The translations under genes and the position numbers were made by a program. This document shows, piece by piece, positions 29,697 through 43,679 of a stretch of DNA of 64,000 nucleotides. The notes under the pieces are model-generated. The model ran no database searches. It saw only the letters and a list, made by a program, of their open reading frames with translations, and had not been told where the DNA came from. How positions within the stretch are numbered: the stretch's first letter is position 1; each line of letters opens with the position of its first letter. The DNA comes from Gracilaria domingensis (Eukaryota; Rhodophyta; Florideophyceae; Gracilariales; Gracilariaceae): positions 467,275 to 531,274 of the forward strand of contig VCMS01000025.1 in NCBI GenBank assembly GCA_022539475.1. Direction: 5' to 3'.

Positions 29697-30896
29697 ATGA
29701 TGACGGTGGAGTTCATTTTCAGTCCGGAGCTTGACCTCAGCAAGCCCACGGACATCAAAAAGTTTGTCGACGTTCTCGGCCCTCAAAACGGACAACTATC
29801 CTCCATCGCCCACCTCGTCAGCGGTGACTTCGCGGACATTGGCGCACTAGCGTCTTACATTCACAACAAGCTTGACTGCCGTAGCCAGCCTGCAAACAGC
29901 GACCAACCAACCAGCAACGACGAAGCGCATGAGAACAATGCAGTCGACCCAACCAAATTCACGTACGCCGACGTTCTCAAAAGCCGACTCCCGCAACCAA
30001 AAGTCCTTAAAGCAAGCCGCCTGCCAGCATTCACCGCAGACAACGTGGCTCAAAGGAACGAATTCAACGCAAACGATGTTTGCTTGTCAAAGAAAGCAAT
30101 ACTACGCTTCCATCGCACTGCACTCAACACAATCGGTCATGAGAAGAAGAAGTTTGCGCTACTACGTACGTCAGCAGAGCAACCACCGATGCAGAATCCG
30201 TTTAACATTACCAGGTGTCTAGCCGAAGCGGGCATCCGTGAACCGCTCACGCTAGTTAAATCGGGAGACCCACGCACTTTCCTGCTCTTTGGACCGGAAA
30301 GCTGCCTCCCGCTGCTGCAACCGGCCTACGAACGTTTCTATGACATCACCACCCGCCATTGCCGAATTCAGCGACTCCCCAAGCTCATCGTTGAGCCCGT
30401 GGACGACCTTCTGTCACTGTGCGCTGGCGAAAACGCAACCAACGACTTGACGCAGCTGATCGTCAAACTGAGAGAGGAAATATCGCGCCTAGAGGACAAA
30501 ACCACTATCTGGAGGCCCCGTCTTTACTTTGCCGACGCTCTGCGTGAGAACGAAGAGTATTGCTATGCTCACCTGAGACAGCTTGATCCCTCCTGTGATA
30601 TGCCCCCACTACCACCACGAGCAATTGCGGCGAACCGCCCCGACAGTGTGCCCACCCATACTGAAAGAAACCGCCAGCACAATATCGCTTTGAACCGTGC
30701 TTCTGACCCAACGATTACAGAAGACTGCCACATGACCCCCGCTATACGACGCAACAATGCAGCTTCACGCCCGTTGAGCAGCCGTTCACCCGCTCTTAGT
30801 CGCTCTGACGCAACCACGAACCGCTTCACGCCATTGCAGAACCACCCTGATTACATTGCGGCGCCCGCATCCAACGTTCTTCCATCTGTCAATTAG
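29697..30896 (+). CDS. retroelement ORF1 (unknown nucleic-acid-binding candidate)
   Basis: About 399 residues from the ATG at 29697 to a TAG at 30894. I recognise no domain. The N-terminal 80 residues look folded (FIFSPELDLSKPTDIKKFVD). A Ser/Asn/Gln-rich linker follows. The central part is basic (KKAILRFHRTALNTIGHEKKK) and carries FNITRCLAEAGIREPLTLV. A helical stretch (LTQLIVKLREEISRLEDK) could multimerise. The C-terminus is Arg/Pro/Ser-rich. By position it is the ORF1 protein of the element; RNA binding is inferred from the basic region and from LINE biology. ORF2 starts 36 bp after its stop, in the same frame and with no stop between. Confidence 0.6.
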   Translation: MMTVEFIFSPELDLSKPTDIKKFVDVLGPQNGQLSSIAHLVSGDFADIGALASYIHNKLDCRSQPANSDQPTSNDEAHENNAVDPTKFTYADVLKSRLPQPKVLKASRLPAFTADNVAQRNEFNANDVCLSKKAILRFHRTALNTIGHEKKKFALLRTSAEQPPMQNPFNITRCLAEAGIREPLTLVKSGDPRTFLLFGPESCLPLLQPAYERFYDITTRHCRIQRLPKLIVEPVDDLLSLCAGENATNDLTQLIVKLREEISRLEDKTTIWRPRLYFADALRENEEYCYAHLRQLDPSCDMPPLPPRAIAANRPDSVPTHTERNRQHNIALNRASDPTITEDCHMTPAIRRNNAASRPLSSRSPALSRSDATTNRFTPLQNHPDYIAAPASNVLPSVN

Positions 30897-30932
30897 AGAG
30901 AGCCCTCCACACTACAACAGTCCTCTAGCATC

Positions 30933-33809
30933 ATGCCGGTCCCACCTACCGTTGGTGACTGTCCCTCCATTCCAACGGTCATGAATCTTCGCCTCTCAAC
31001 TGTGGAATTCCTCCCACGCTCCCTTCGTCTCGACTACATCGAGCTCTACTACCACCTCCTCCACAACTACAATACTGCCCGTACGCCGGCACTCCAACAA
31101 CACTGCCTCACGCGACTCATCGCAACCCCCAAGCTAGTCTTCCGCCGAAATGGACGTGGGGAACCTCGTAACAGAAACCGTCCTTCCCTAGCGCGCTCCA
31201 TCAAAAGGAGGATACTGCTAGCCCTGCAGGGCGAATGGTACACTCTCCTTGACGAGGCCCGCTTGGCACACCTACAAGTCCCGAACCAACTGTCATCACC
31301 ACCGTGTAAACTCCGCAGAGCCCGCAAAGCATTCCTCCAGGGTGAGTACACCAAGGCATGTGCTGTGTTAAGCTCTCAAACACAGCCAGTGACCCCATCT
31401 CTCGAGGCAGCTGACGCTCTATCCCAACTCCACCCATCACCATCCATTCCGATCCAACCCACACCACTCTCGCAACTCCCACCCCCGCTGTCATTCAATG
31501 AAGCATCTGTGCGTCGCGCACTGCAGGAGACCTCAAAATCACCCTCGCCAGGTCCAGATGGTATGCGTCCGCTTTTTCTAAAGTATCTCGCAGCAACTCC
31601 AGGCGGTCAGCCCCCTGACCGTCCAATAATGAAAGAAGTGACTACTTTCATCAACGCGGTTGTCGCGGGGAAGCTGCCCATGGGTAGTGAGCAGTGGTTC
31701 TCCACTGGCAATCTCATAAGCATTGCAAAACCACGCTCAACGAAGCTTCGTCCATTGGCGATCGGCCTGGTGTGGAGACGATTCATTGCCCGTATGGTAG
31801 CCAAGGCAATGTCACGAGACAATGAAGTGCAGTCTTACCTACGCCCACACCAACTAGGCGTAGGGACCCCATGCGGCAGTGAAGCAATATTGCACATTCT
31901 CCGTAATGTCGCCAATAAGCTACGTAGAGAAGACCTCGTGCTGATCAGTATCGATGCAACAAATGCGTTTAACGCAATTGAACGCCAGCTGATCCTCAAA
32001 GCCACGATCGAACACTGCCCCTCCATGGCACGCTTCGTGCAATACTGTTATTGTGCACCCATCCCGCTCCGATTTGGCACCTTCATCATCGAAAGCAAAA
32101 CCGGTACCCAACAGGGAGACCCATTGAGCCCGTTGCTTTTTGCGCTCGCTCTCCATCCCCTCGCTCTGAAGCTACAAAACCAATTCAACCCCGTCCTTAA
32201 TCTCTTCTATTCGGATGATGGCAACGTGCTTATCAAGAGAAATGCGGCGACAACTTTCCTATCAGCCCTGAACACCGAGGGTGCCCGAATCGGTTACGTC
32301 CCAAACCTGCAGAAAACCTTCGCGTGGTGGTGGCGTACACCGACCATCCCCTTCTTTTCAGCAGCGATTAACAAAGAGAACGCTATCCAGGTGCTTGGCG
32401 GTCCGATAGGGCACGGCAGCGCCGTGAAAAAGCTCTAACGATCCGGCCGGGACAAGCAAGAATCTTTGCGCGAAGCCCTGATATCTCTCAACGATCCGAA
32501 CATGGCCCTAACCTTGATGCGCTTTTGCGCAGGCTCTCGTAAGCTGACCTATATGTTGCGAACCACCCCGCCGCACTTAACCTCGGTTGAGGTCGAACAT
32601 TTCGACGAACAACAGCGAAGGGTGTTTCAAAAGATACATAGGCCAGTTTCTCCACAAGGCTGGCGTAGAGCATGCTTGCCTTTCAGCAAAGGCGGACTCG
32701 GACTTTCGAGCGCTTCCTGGATACTCAGAGCGGCATTCGTGTCCTCGTTCATGGCAGCATGGGCTCTCATAAATTCAGAGATCCAGCGCGCGCTGCAACC
32801 GTATGGAGTCACGCCATCACACTACGTCAGACTGGCGCAAATTACCAATGTAGTGAAACAAGCCTACTCACTGCCTTCCGAGTTCACGTTTGACTCTTTG
32901 TCGGCGAGAGCGAATGAGCGCGGTTTCATCGCCAAACTGCAACACTCATACACTGATGCAATCGTCGAGCAGATTGCAAAACTCGAATCACCGCCGCAGA
33001 CAGAGACGTTTCCCAACCGACTGCGCCGCGCGCGTCTAAAGTCGGTGTCTACGACCGAGGCTAACCTGTGCTTCACTTCCTTCACCCATCCAACACGAAA
33101 CCCCTCTCCCCCGCCTGAGATATTCAAAACGATGATCGACCTCAGGCTCGGAGAAAGATTATTTTCCAGAGCTCCATGTCCCATGTGTGCGCACTCAAAC
33201 ATTGCCTCCGTTCCACAACTCGACGCTCTCGGGTACCACGCCATGGTTTGTCCAATTGGCGTCGGCTCCACCCGCCGACATAATGCACTTCGGGACGCTT
33301 TCTATACGTTTCTGAGACGCCCTCCGCTTTGTTTGCACGTCACACGGGAATGGCCTTTTCCATCGCAGCAGCACCTCCCCGAAAGCCAGCAATGGCGTCT
33401 AGATCTTGTCATCGACGACATGCGATTCAGTCCAAAGCCCTGTGGCGTCGATGTTACTGTTGTAAGCCCCAGCAGCAGAAACTTTGCGCTGGCGGCATCA
33501 CGTACAGCAGGAGCGGCGGCTTCGAAGGCGGAAGCTGCCAAATGCGCAAAGTATTCAGCGCTGTGTACGACGAACAACGTCGAGTTCGCGCCGTTCGCGT
33601 TTGATGTCCACGGCGGTCTGGGAGAGTCAGCGAAACAATTCGCCCACCGTATCGCCGAATATGTCAGCGGCGTTCGCGGCACAAATCCTATCACCGAATA
33701 TCACACGTTCATACTCAGCTTGGAGAGAACGGTGCTCCAGTTCACTGCAGCGGCCGTCAACCGACGACGCCTAACGACTGACACTGCGTTTTACGGCGTG
33801 TCCACTTAG
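30933..33809 (+). pseudogene. retroelement ORF2: reverse transcriptase plus restriction-like endonuclease, one in-frame stop
   Basis: The frame from 30933 runs to a TAA at 32436-32438, then stays open in the same frame to 33809 (about 958 codons in all). RT motifs: KSPSPGPDGMRP, KLRPLAIGLVWRR, ISIDATNAFNAIE (motif A), TGTQQGDPLSPLL (motif B) and LFYSDDGNVL (motif C, with YSDD instead of the usual YADD). The stop falls in the thumb after GGPIGHGSAVKKL. Beyond it come CPMC ... HAMVC, a CCHC-type zinc knuckle, and a PD-(D/E)XK-like nuclease pattern (WRLDLVID, GVDVTVVSPSS, ASKAEAAKCAKY). This RT, CCHC, nuclease order is that of early-branching LINEs. The stop probably kills this copy. Without function data, stop readthrough cannot be excluded. 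Confidence 0.82.
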
Positions 33810-33839
33810 TGCAACGTGTTCTTAAATCTCATAAATAAA

Positions 33840-35439
33840 GGTTTCGTTCGTTCGAGTTCATTGAAAATATCGTTCGCCAGAACAGTTCAACGCACGAATG
33901 CCGGAAACATTGTAGATGCATGTTCACCTGAACATGGTCTGCTGTCAATAAGATGTGATGATAGGTTAGTCCTTGGTAGCTTTCACGACATTTCGTTTGC
34001 ATCGATGGGCTATATAAGTAAGAACAAGAGGGATCATTCTGAATGACGTTCATTCCAACGACATCTGGGTTGTCTAGAGGATCTGCGACTCGTGCATGAA
34101 GACATGCGATTCGAGAATCACCCAAAACGCCGATTTGAATCTGTCCGCGATGGGATCTTTGGATTTCACAACCGTTGGCGTCCTCGGACCATTGCATCTC
34201 CTCGCCACAGGACAAGTCGTTTCCGGTGACTACTGATCGGTGCAAGATATACACACGAGCTTTTCGGCGCAATGTGCTCGCGCAGTGAATCCCATTTCCA
34301 CCGCTGGAGACGGAGCGAATTGCAACAAACAGTGAGGGACAACGCTGCGGAAAAGGTTCTCTGTGAAACGATTATCTTCGATCGCCTACCACATTAACCA
34401 GACGTCGTCATGGCTGATCACGTTTTGGAATTCACCTCCTCCGCACAAGGTGAGGCTTCAAAATGCGCCTAGGCGAGACAGGTTCAACCTCACATGAACA
34501 GCATATTTGTCTCGTTCTAAGGATTCGAACAAGATCAGTTGTCTTGGCGAATATGGAGGTGCCAAGGGTACGGTAACCTTTTCAAGGGTATGAAAGTGCC
34601 CAGCAGTACCTGTACCGACGGTACCGAAGGTGTGTATTTCGCGAACGCCGTTGCCCGAGAGACGAAGTGCACCAGTGACCGCTTGGGTTCACTGTGGAAG
34701 CGAAGTGCAACTCACATTACTTCTCACAGAAATCAGATCATATCGTTTACTGAGCCGTGTTGTTGATAATGCCCAAGAAGAAAAGCACAAACAAAAATGC
34801 ATTAGTCTAGATGGGAGAACCCACCAACACGAGAAAATGAAAAGAAACCACGACAACGAAACCCCAGCAACCATTGAGCCGAATCCGACTTCAGCTGAAG
34901 CTGTGCCGCGAACAAATGGGGAAAAATACTACATCTATAACGAGGAACGAAGACAATGACCAACTCGGAGGCGGTGAGCATATGTGTACGCGCACTTGCA
35001 AAGGAGCCGAAACGTATTCGTCCACGATGCGCATTCTCACCTTCTTCATCATCTTCGTGTGTTGTATGTTTCATATAACACAAAATATACATCCATAATT
35101 GTGCGTGAACGCAGAGTCACTGAAACGCGGGACTCCTGACTTCCAGACCTCGCCTGCCAAAACTTAAGTGCCACTTCTGGTCTCGACGGAAAAGCCATTA
35201 GTTAAAGTCAGAATAAGCATAGAAAAACAATAAGTCCCTCGAAGCTGGCGGTGAGCGTCACTATTTGAACGTCCTTAACCGCTCAGCTCCAAGGCCCAAA
35301 AGTAAGATACGAAGCTTCGCAAGAGCAACCACTCGCTATGATTCACATCACATGTAGAGCGCGCCACCAAGAGAGAGTTCTCTCCCCAATGAACTCATGA
35401 CAGACGCCTCACAATCCCCGAATTACGACGTTGGAAGTA
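33840..35439. other. gene-poor interval after the RLE retroelement
   Basis: No gene supported; short overlapping frames only. A cluster of GGTACC-like palindromes is at 34560-34635, including GTACCGACGGTAC at 34612-34624. The last 100-200 bp are the 3' flank of the DEAD-box gene. Confidence 0.45.
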
Positions 35440-38973
<3,534 letters not shown>

Positions 38974-41910
38974 TCACACGCGCATGTAGCGGTAGTCATA
39001 GCCCTTACCCCTTAAGCGCCGCCCATCGCCTAGAACTATAGTTACTGCCACGCTCTTCCCTCCCTCGCCCTCTGGCACAACGCATTTGAAACTTTCAGGT
39101 CCTCGCTCCGAAACATTCAAGCAAGGTCTGCCGTCAAACAGCGCAGTAACGTCCTCATCAAAGCCCCATCCAGTTATCAACACAGTATTGCCTCCGTTCT
39201 TTCCTCCTCTAAAGGGCGTCACGGCAATCATTTCCGCGTCTCGCCGTCTCTCGTAGTCCGCCTTTAACACCATAATCCGTCCTTCGTACAACTTTGGCAT
39301 AATCAGGTCTCCCCATGGTGACATTGCAATGGAAAGGCCGCTGCCTTCGTACAACGAATCCACTTCTTTTGCATCCCCGTTCTTGTCTAACTGAACTCTG
39401 TATACCCGTCCGTTATCAATGGCATCATTTGAACTGAACTTTGATGCCAGTAAGTCACCCTTCAATTGCCTGTCAAATATGTTAGCAGTATACTCAATGA
39501 TGCCGTCCGTTGAAGACTCAAAAGTAGCGATTGGCGGGTTGTAGTTATTTGTCGCATCATCGAATGGGCTTCTCCATATGCACTGGATAGGATCATCTCT
39601 GCCTCGGTTGCGGTTCGCATGCCCCCCAAATTTTCCCTTAAGCAATTTGGCAAGCTTATCATCGCTCAGGTAGGAAGAAACCTGCACACTCTCCGTACAA
39701 CTAGTGGACCGATTTCCAAATTCAGGATTTGCCCCGTTATCCGTCGCATACATGAAACCGTTTGAATGAAGCGTCAACTCATACGAATTTCTCCATCCAG
39801 GTGCATAAATCTCCACATCACCGCTGATCTGACGAGCTTCCGCCGGAATCTCACTGTCGTATTTAACATGACCGTCAAATCCTACTTGATTCACCGGAGC
39901 CATTAGACTTGCACCACTCAGAGGAGATTCCTCTATACCACCGACTGTATTCGCACTGGCACCCGCGTTTGTGGCGCCACCCACTTGAATGTGAAGCATT
40001 CCATTGTCATCGAACAACAGACCATTCACGCCATGATCATGATTCGAGACCGGCAGTCCCGTGATGATAGGATCACCAACAGTGCCAAGACATTGTCCAT
40101 TGTACCCTGGTTTGAGCATGCTCACCTGTCCGTTGGCCCACAAAAACCCTCCAGTCCCAATATTACTCCAGAAGAAAATTGAGCTCGATGCGTACACAAT
40201 GACATCCTTCTCAGCCGGATTGAACGTAAGTCCAATCACGGTGCGATTCACTCCAATAGAATTGCTGGTGCATAAATCAGAAACAGTCATATCCTTCGAA
40301 ACGACCATTGAATGAACAAATGAGTCTAAAGAAGTCAAGTACACGCGTTGGTCTGGCCCAAACTTGATGTTAGTAATAAGTGAGATACCGAATGTATCTC
40401 CATCCTTCTTCAACACAGTCTCCTTGAAACGAATCGGAGGCAAGGCATTATCGGCATAAACAAACGGAAAAGCATTGCTACCGCCATAGCGATTCCCCAC
40501 AGTAACCTGCACAGTGCCAGCCTTCTCAGCGGAGGGAACTTCCACAACCAACAATTCATTCGAGGACCGCATCCAATCCGGTGCAACAGGTTCGTCGTCA
40601 AAGTAAACGTAAGGATCACTCCACAAGCCAACGCCAGTCAGTTTGAGCACGCCACCTGCTTCCAAAGTAGAGTTGTGCGGTGTGATAGAGTAAACTAGCG
40701 GCAGTTGTGTAGCGAGGTCATGCAAAATGGGTTCATGTGGGGTTTCAAGCAACTGCAATACCGGTGGCTTGTCCCCGTCCCATATATACAGAATCTGCAC
40801 GCGTTGTATTCCAGAAGGAATGGTGGCTTGAACGGATGTGGTTCGAATATCGGTATCGAAGCTTTCCATGAGTACATCATGTCCGTTCGGAATCTCTAGA
40901 AGAACACGCATAGGTCCACGATGCCGCACGGAAAGGAGCGCTTCATCGGTTTGTTCTGGAACATCAAGCGTGTACGCGCATCGAATTTGCAGAGGTTGAG
41001 ATCGAAGTTGAGAGGGAATATGACGAAGGGAGGAGAAATCAATGTCTGACACACGCTGTCCGAAAATAGGCTTGAGTCCATTGACGACGTTATCCTCCAG
41101 GCCGAAGATGGTATTCGAAGAAGAAGTATAGTAATAACAATAAGCGCCAGGAGAGGTAGAAGGTAATACAGTAACAGTTGTAGAATCTTGATGGGTATTA
41201 CCCGCATCATCCTCAACAATGAGAATGATCTTAGTGACACCAACCTTGAAGGACAAGGACGGTGTGGATGATTCGGCGAGAAATTTTTGTTGGTCATCGT
41301 ACCACATCCATGAGACGATGAGCCCTAAACGACGTGTAGCCGGGTCGTAATAATGTGAATGCGATCGACTTCCATCCAACGTAACGAACTCCTCGCCGTC
41401 GCCGTCCAAATCCGTGAGATTATACGGGCGGCCAGGCACGGCGTGGGCGACATGATCAAACGGAACATCAACATCATCGCCCAACGACGCATGTCCCGGT
41501 GCCAAGGTCGTATCGGGGAGCGCAACGGCTTCGTCGGTGGACTGCGGTTCCACAGGGTCGGGTAGCACAACGGGCCACAGACTGGGCAAGAGCGAGATGG
41601 CATCAATGGGCGAAAGAGCCTTTGCGGCCTCCGGGGACGGCGAAAAGGATATGTCCACTACATCCGAGGTGGGGGAAGGGAGCGGCTGGGAGAAGGTAGA
41701 AGGGATGTCGTTTAGCGCTGTGACCGGGTTTGCGTCTGAAGTTGCGGGTTGGCTTTGCGATGTGGACGCTGATGCTGTCTGGGTGGAAGATGACACAAGC
41801 TGTGGCTGTTGAGTGGCATCGCGCGAGACAAGCACGGCAGTTAAAGTAACGGCAACGGCGATAATAAAGACGGCACCCACAGCAAACAGCAGTCTTGAGC
41901 GCGGAATCAT
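38974..41910 (-). CDS. membrane-anchored PKD/IPT protein with glucose/sorbosone-dehydrogenase-like propeller
   Basis: From the ATG at 41910 the product has 978 residues. The frame is open 70 codons further, but MIPRSRLLFAVG then opens a clean signal-anchor (VFIIAVAVTLTAVLV, about residues 13-28), and the upstream part is a Pro run translated from a G-rich tract. In order: a Ser/Thr/Pro-rich stalk to about 150; a PKD-like domain near 160-270 (DLDGDGEEFVTLDGSRSHSH, IILIVEDDAGNTHQDSTTVTV); a PA14/malectin-like part; an IPT/TIG domain near 430-520 (VYSITPHNSTLEAGGVLKLTG); a beta-propeller resembling soluble quinoprotein glucose/sorbosone dehydrogenases (ISLITNIKFGPDQRVYLTSL, NHDHGVNGLLFDDNGMLHIQ); and a last IPT-like domain (VTPFRGGKNGGNTVLITGWG). 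Probably secretory/cell-surface with a role in carbohydrate or matrix binding; enzymatic activity is not shown. Confidence 0.78.
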   Translation of the reverse strand: MIPRSRLLFAVGAVFIIAVAVTLTAVLVSRDATQQPQLVSSSTQTASASTSQSQPATSDANPVTALNDIPSTFSQPLPSPTSDVVDISFSPSPEAAKALSPIDAISLLPSLWPVVLPDPVEPQSTDEAVALPDTTLAPGHASLGDDVDVPFDHVAHAVPGRPYNLTDLDGDGEEFVTLDGSRSHSHYYDPATRRLGLIVSWMWYDDQQKFLAESSTPSLSFKVGVTKIILIVEDDAGNTHQDSTTVTVLPSTSPGAYCYYYTSSSNTIFGLEDNVVNGLKPIFGQRVSDIDFSSLRHIPSQLRSQPLQIRCAYTLDVPEQTDEALLSVRHRGPMRVLLEIPNGHDVLMESFDTDIRTTSVQATIPSGIQRVQILYIWDGDKPPVLQLLETPHEPILHDLATQLPLVYSITPHNSTLEAGGVLKLTGVGLWSDPYVYFDDEPVAPDWMRSSNELLVVEVPSAEKAGTVQVTVGNRYGGSNAFPFVYADNALPPIRFKETVLKKDGDTFGISLITNIKFGPDQRVYLTSLDSFVHSMVVSKDMTVSDLCTSNSIGVNRTVIGLTFNPAEKDVIVYASSSIFFWSNIGTGGFLWANGQVSMLKPGYNGQCLGTVGDPIITGLPVSNHDHGVNGLLFDDNGMLHIQVGGATNAGASANTVGGIEESPLSGASLMAPVNQVGFDGHVKYDSEIPAEARQISGDVEIYAPGWRNSYELTLHSNGFMYATDNGANPEFGNRSTSCTESVQVSSYLSDDKLAKLLKGKFGGHANRNRGRDDPIQCIWRSPFDDATNNYNPPIATFESSTDGIIEYTANIFDRQLKGDLLASKFSSNDAIDNGRVYRVQLDKNGDAKEVDSLYEGSGLSIAMSPWGDLIMPKLYEGRIMVLKADYERRRDAEMIAVTPFRGGKNGGNTVLITGWGFDEDVTALFDGRPCLNVSERGPESFKCVVPEGEGGKSVAVTIVLGDGRRLRGKGYDYRYMRV

Positions 41911-43679
41911 CTCGACAAGCCAACGGAGGGGTGGAGGGGGGTGGGGCGTGGCTGGCAAGCCGCGACAATGGGGCGCTAACGATGGGAAGGGGGAGGGGGG
42001 GTGGGGGGGGCGGCGGAGGGGGGTGGCGGGGGGGGGGGGGGGGGGGGGGAAGTCAAAGAGGGTTCGCGCAAAACACTCGGCGGCCTGCGGTGAACGGTAC
42101 GCGTCGCACTGTACGTCCATGCGGCGCCTACGTTACACTCGGGGAGAAACCAAACTACGTTGACGAACGTTGCTCCGCGACAGAGCCGTTTACCACATGC
42201 GGAGGCGCCACGCGCAGCCGCTGCACGTGATGCGGCACACGCCGCGCGTCGCGCGCGCGCGTGCGCGCTTACAGCCACGGTTTTGCGTGCCGCTTGGTGC
42301 GGCGTGGCACCGCATGCGGCGCGTCTTTTCGGCCGGATTACACACTCGGCGCGCGTCTTTTTGCCGCGCGCCGCGCGCCGGCTGCGAGTGAGCGGCTGGC
42401 TCGCGTGTGCGCTGATAGCGGGCGGGAAGCGGCGCGTGCGTGGTGGGCTGGCGAAGGCGCACCTTCGCTGCCTTGAGTTGGTTGAATGCTTGTCTGACTT
42501 ACATCAACCGCCCAACTCTTGCATGCATGCATAACGCCAATCAGTCGTCAAACACGTACCAAAGGTCTTACATGCCGCGCCGCAGCCGCGTTGGGCAGTC
42601 GAAACCCTACGCCGCCGATCACAACCGCAACGTTCACGTCGCAACGAAACGCCTTCAGCAGAAACTGCCTTGGCATTAGATGTGAACTTTGCGTGTGTTC
42701 ATGCTCACTTTTGCGTCCCCCACAGCGCGTCCCGCGTGGGACAGGGCACATTTACTGTCGGCCTCTCAGCTCAGCATTCCCTAATTCCCGCACTCTCGCC
42801 CGCGGGCCGCTGGCCCAGCGGCGCGGCTGGTTGGCGCGCTACAACATTTTAGACGCGCTTTGTTTTGACCAAGCTGCAAATTTTGCATGGACGCGCGTCG
42901 TGGCACAGAGCTTTTATTGCGCGCCACAAACGCAACTGAAGGCGCTGCGCCGCTGTCCGTGAAAATATTAATAATCACAAATAAATCTCGAGACTGCTCT
43001 CGTTGGAAAACCGCTAAACATAGACGCCTTCCCGGACAAACCTCAACTTGAGACACATTCCACATGCAACGAGCTCAGAGACGATTCGTCGCAAAGTGGC
43101 CAACTCTGCGCAGTTTTTCATAGCTCTCCATCCCCCGCAGCTCTGAGCCCCCGCACAGCGTCGCTCGTTTTCAAATTGTCATTCTCACGTGCTACCACAA
43201 CCGCTACGACGGTCTGTCTGCACCAAGCACTACGTGCTTGCTTCTTGGCCGTATCACGTCCATTGGCCTCGCTCTTATCACAATGTGGAACAACAGAAAT
43301 TCAATTAACATCCACGAAATCACCTCGGAATCGCCACGGAATCCAAAGAAGATAGTCGACCCACACCCGAATTGATTCGCATCAATGCTATCATATCGAG
43401 AGCAAATGAGCACATGATTCGCCATCATCGCGTTTTCTATACTCTCCATTAAATAATTCGCTCGATCGCTTCCACATCCCGTCCTCTTCGATCTTTCCTT
43501 TCTGTCGTAGATCGCCGTTCGCTGTCCAATTCACAACTGATACTCTCTAGTCCTGCATGTCACGATCTACATGCATTGTTCCGAATATACACCGGAAGAT
43601 CGAATCAAGTTCGGACTCACAATGTTGTCAAACAGGTTCCATGATGACGCCCTGCATTCAAACTACATTCGCTTTTGCA
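41911..43679. other. GC-rich 5' region and gene-poor spacer
   Basis: Next to the PKD/IPT gene, 41.93-42.05 kb is a run of G-rich sequence on the plus strand, followed by a GCGC-dense zone to about 42.45 kb. The rest to 43.68 kb is of ordinary composition. Open frames are many but overlap on both strands and have no motif. I see no gene. Confidence 0.45.
42028..42049 (+). repeat. poly-G tract (22 bases)
   Basis: An uninterrupted G run of 22 within a larger G-rich stretch, about 120 bp upstream of the minus-strand start at 41910. Such tracts can form G-quadruplexes and are also prone to sequencing error, so its exact length is uncertain. Confidence 0.8.

Larger units (their letters stand above)
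29697..33839 (+). mobile_element. LINE-type retrotransposon with restriction-like endonuclease
   Basis: The element holds ORF1, then an RT-endonuclease ORF2, and ends near an AATAAA at 33834-33839 shortly after the ORF2 stop. The endonuclease is C-terminal and PD-(D/E)XK-like, as in the R2/R4/CRE/NeSL groups, not an N-terminal APE type. Limits given are from the first ORF1 ATG to the polyadenylation signal; no target-site duplication was found, so the true ends are unknown. The three open segments (ORF1, RT, endonuclease) all lie in the same reading frame, separated by a TAG and a TAA. One internal stop in ORF2 makes this copy likely inactive. Confidence 0.75.

Noticed and set aside
41911-42120. 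70-codon upstream extension of the PKD/IPT protein
   Set aside because: Consists of a Pro run translated from a G-rich tract; the signal anchor starts at the Met at 41910.
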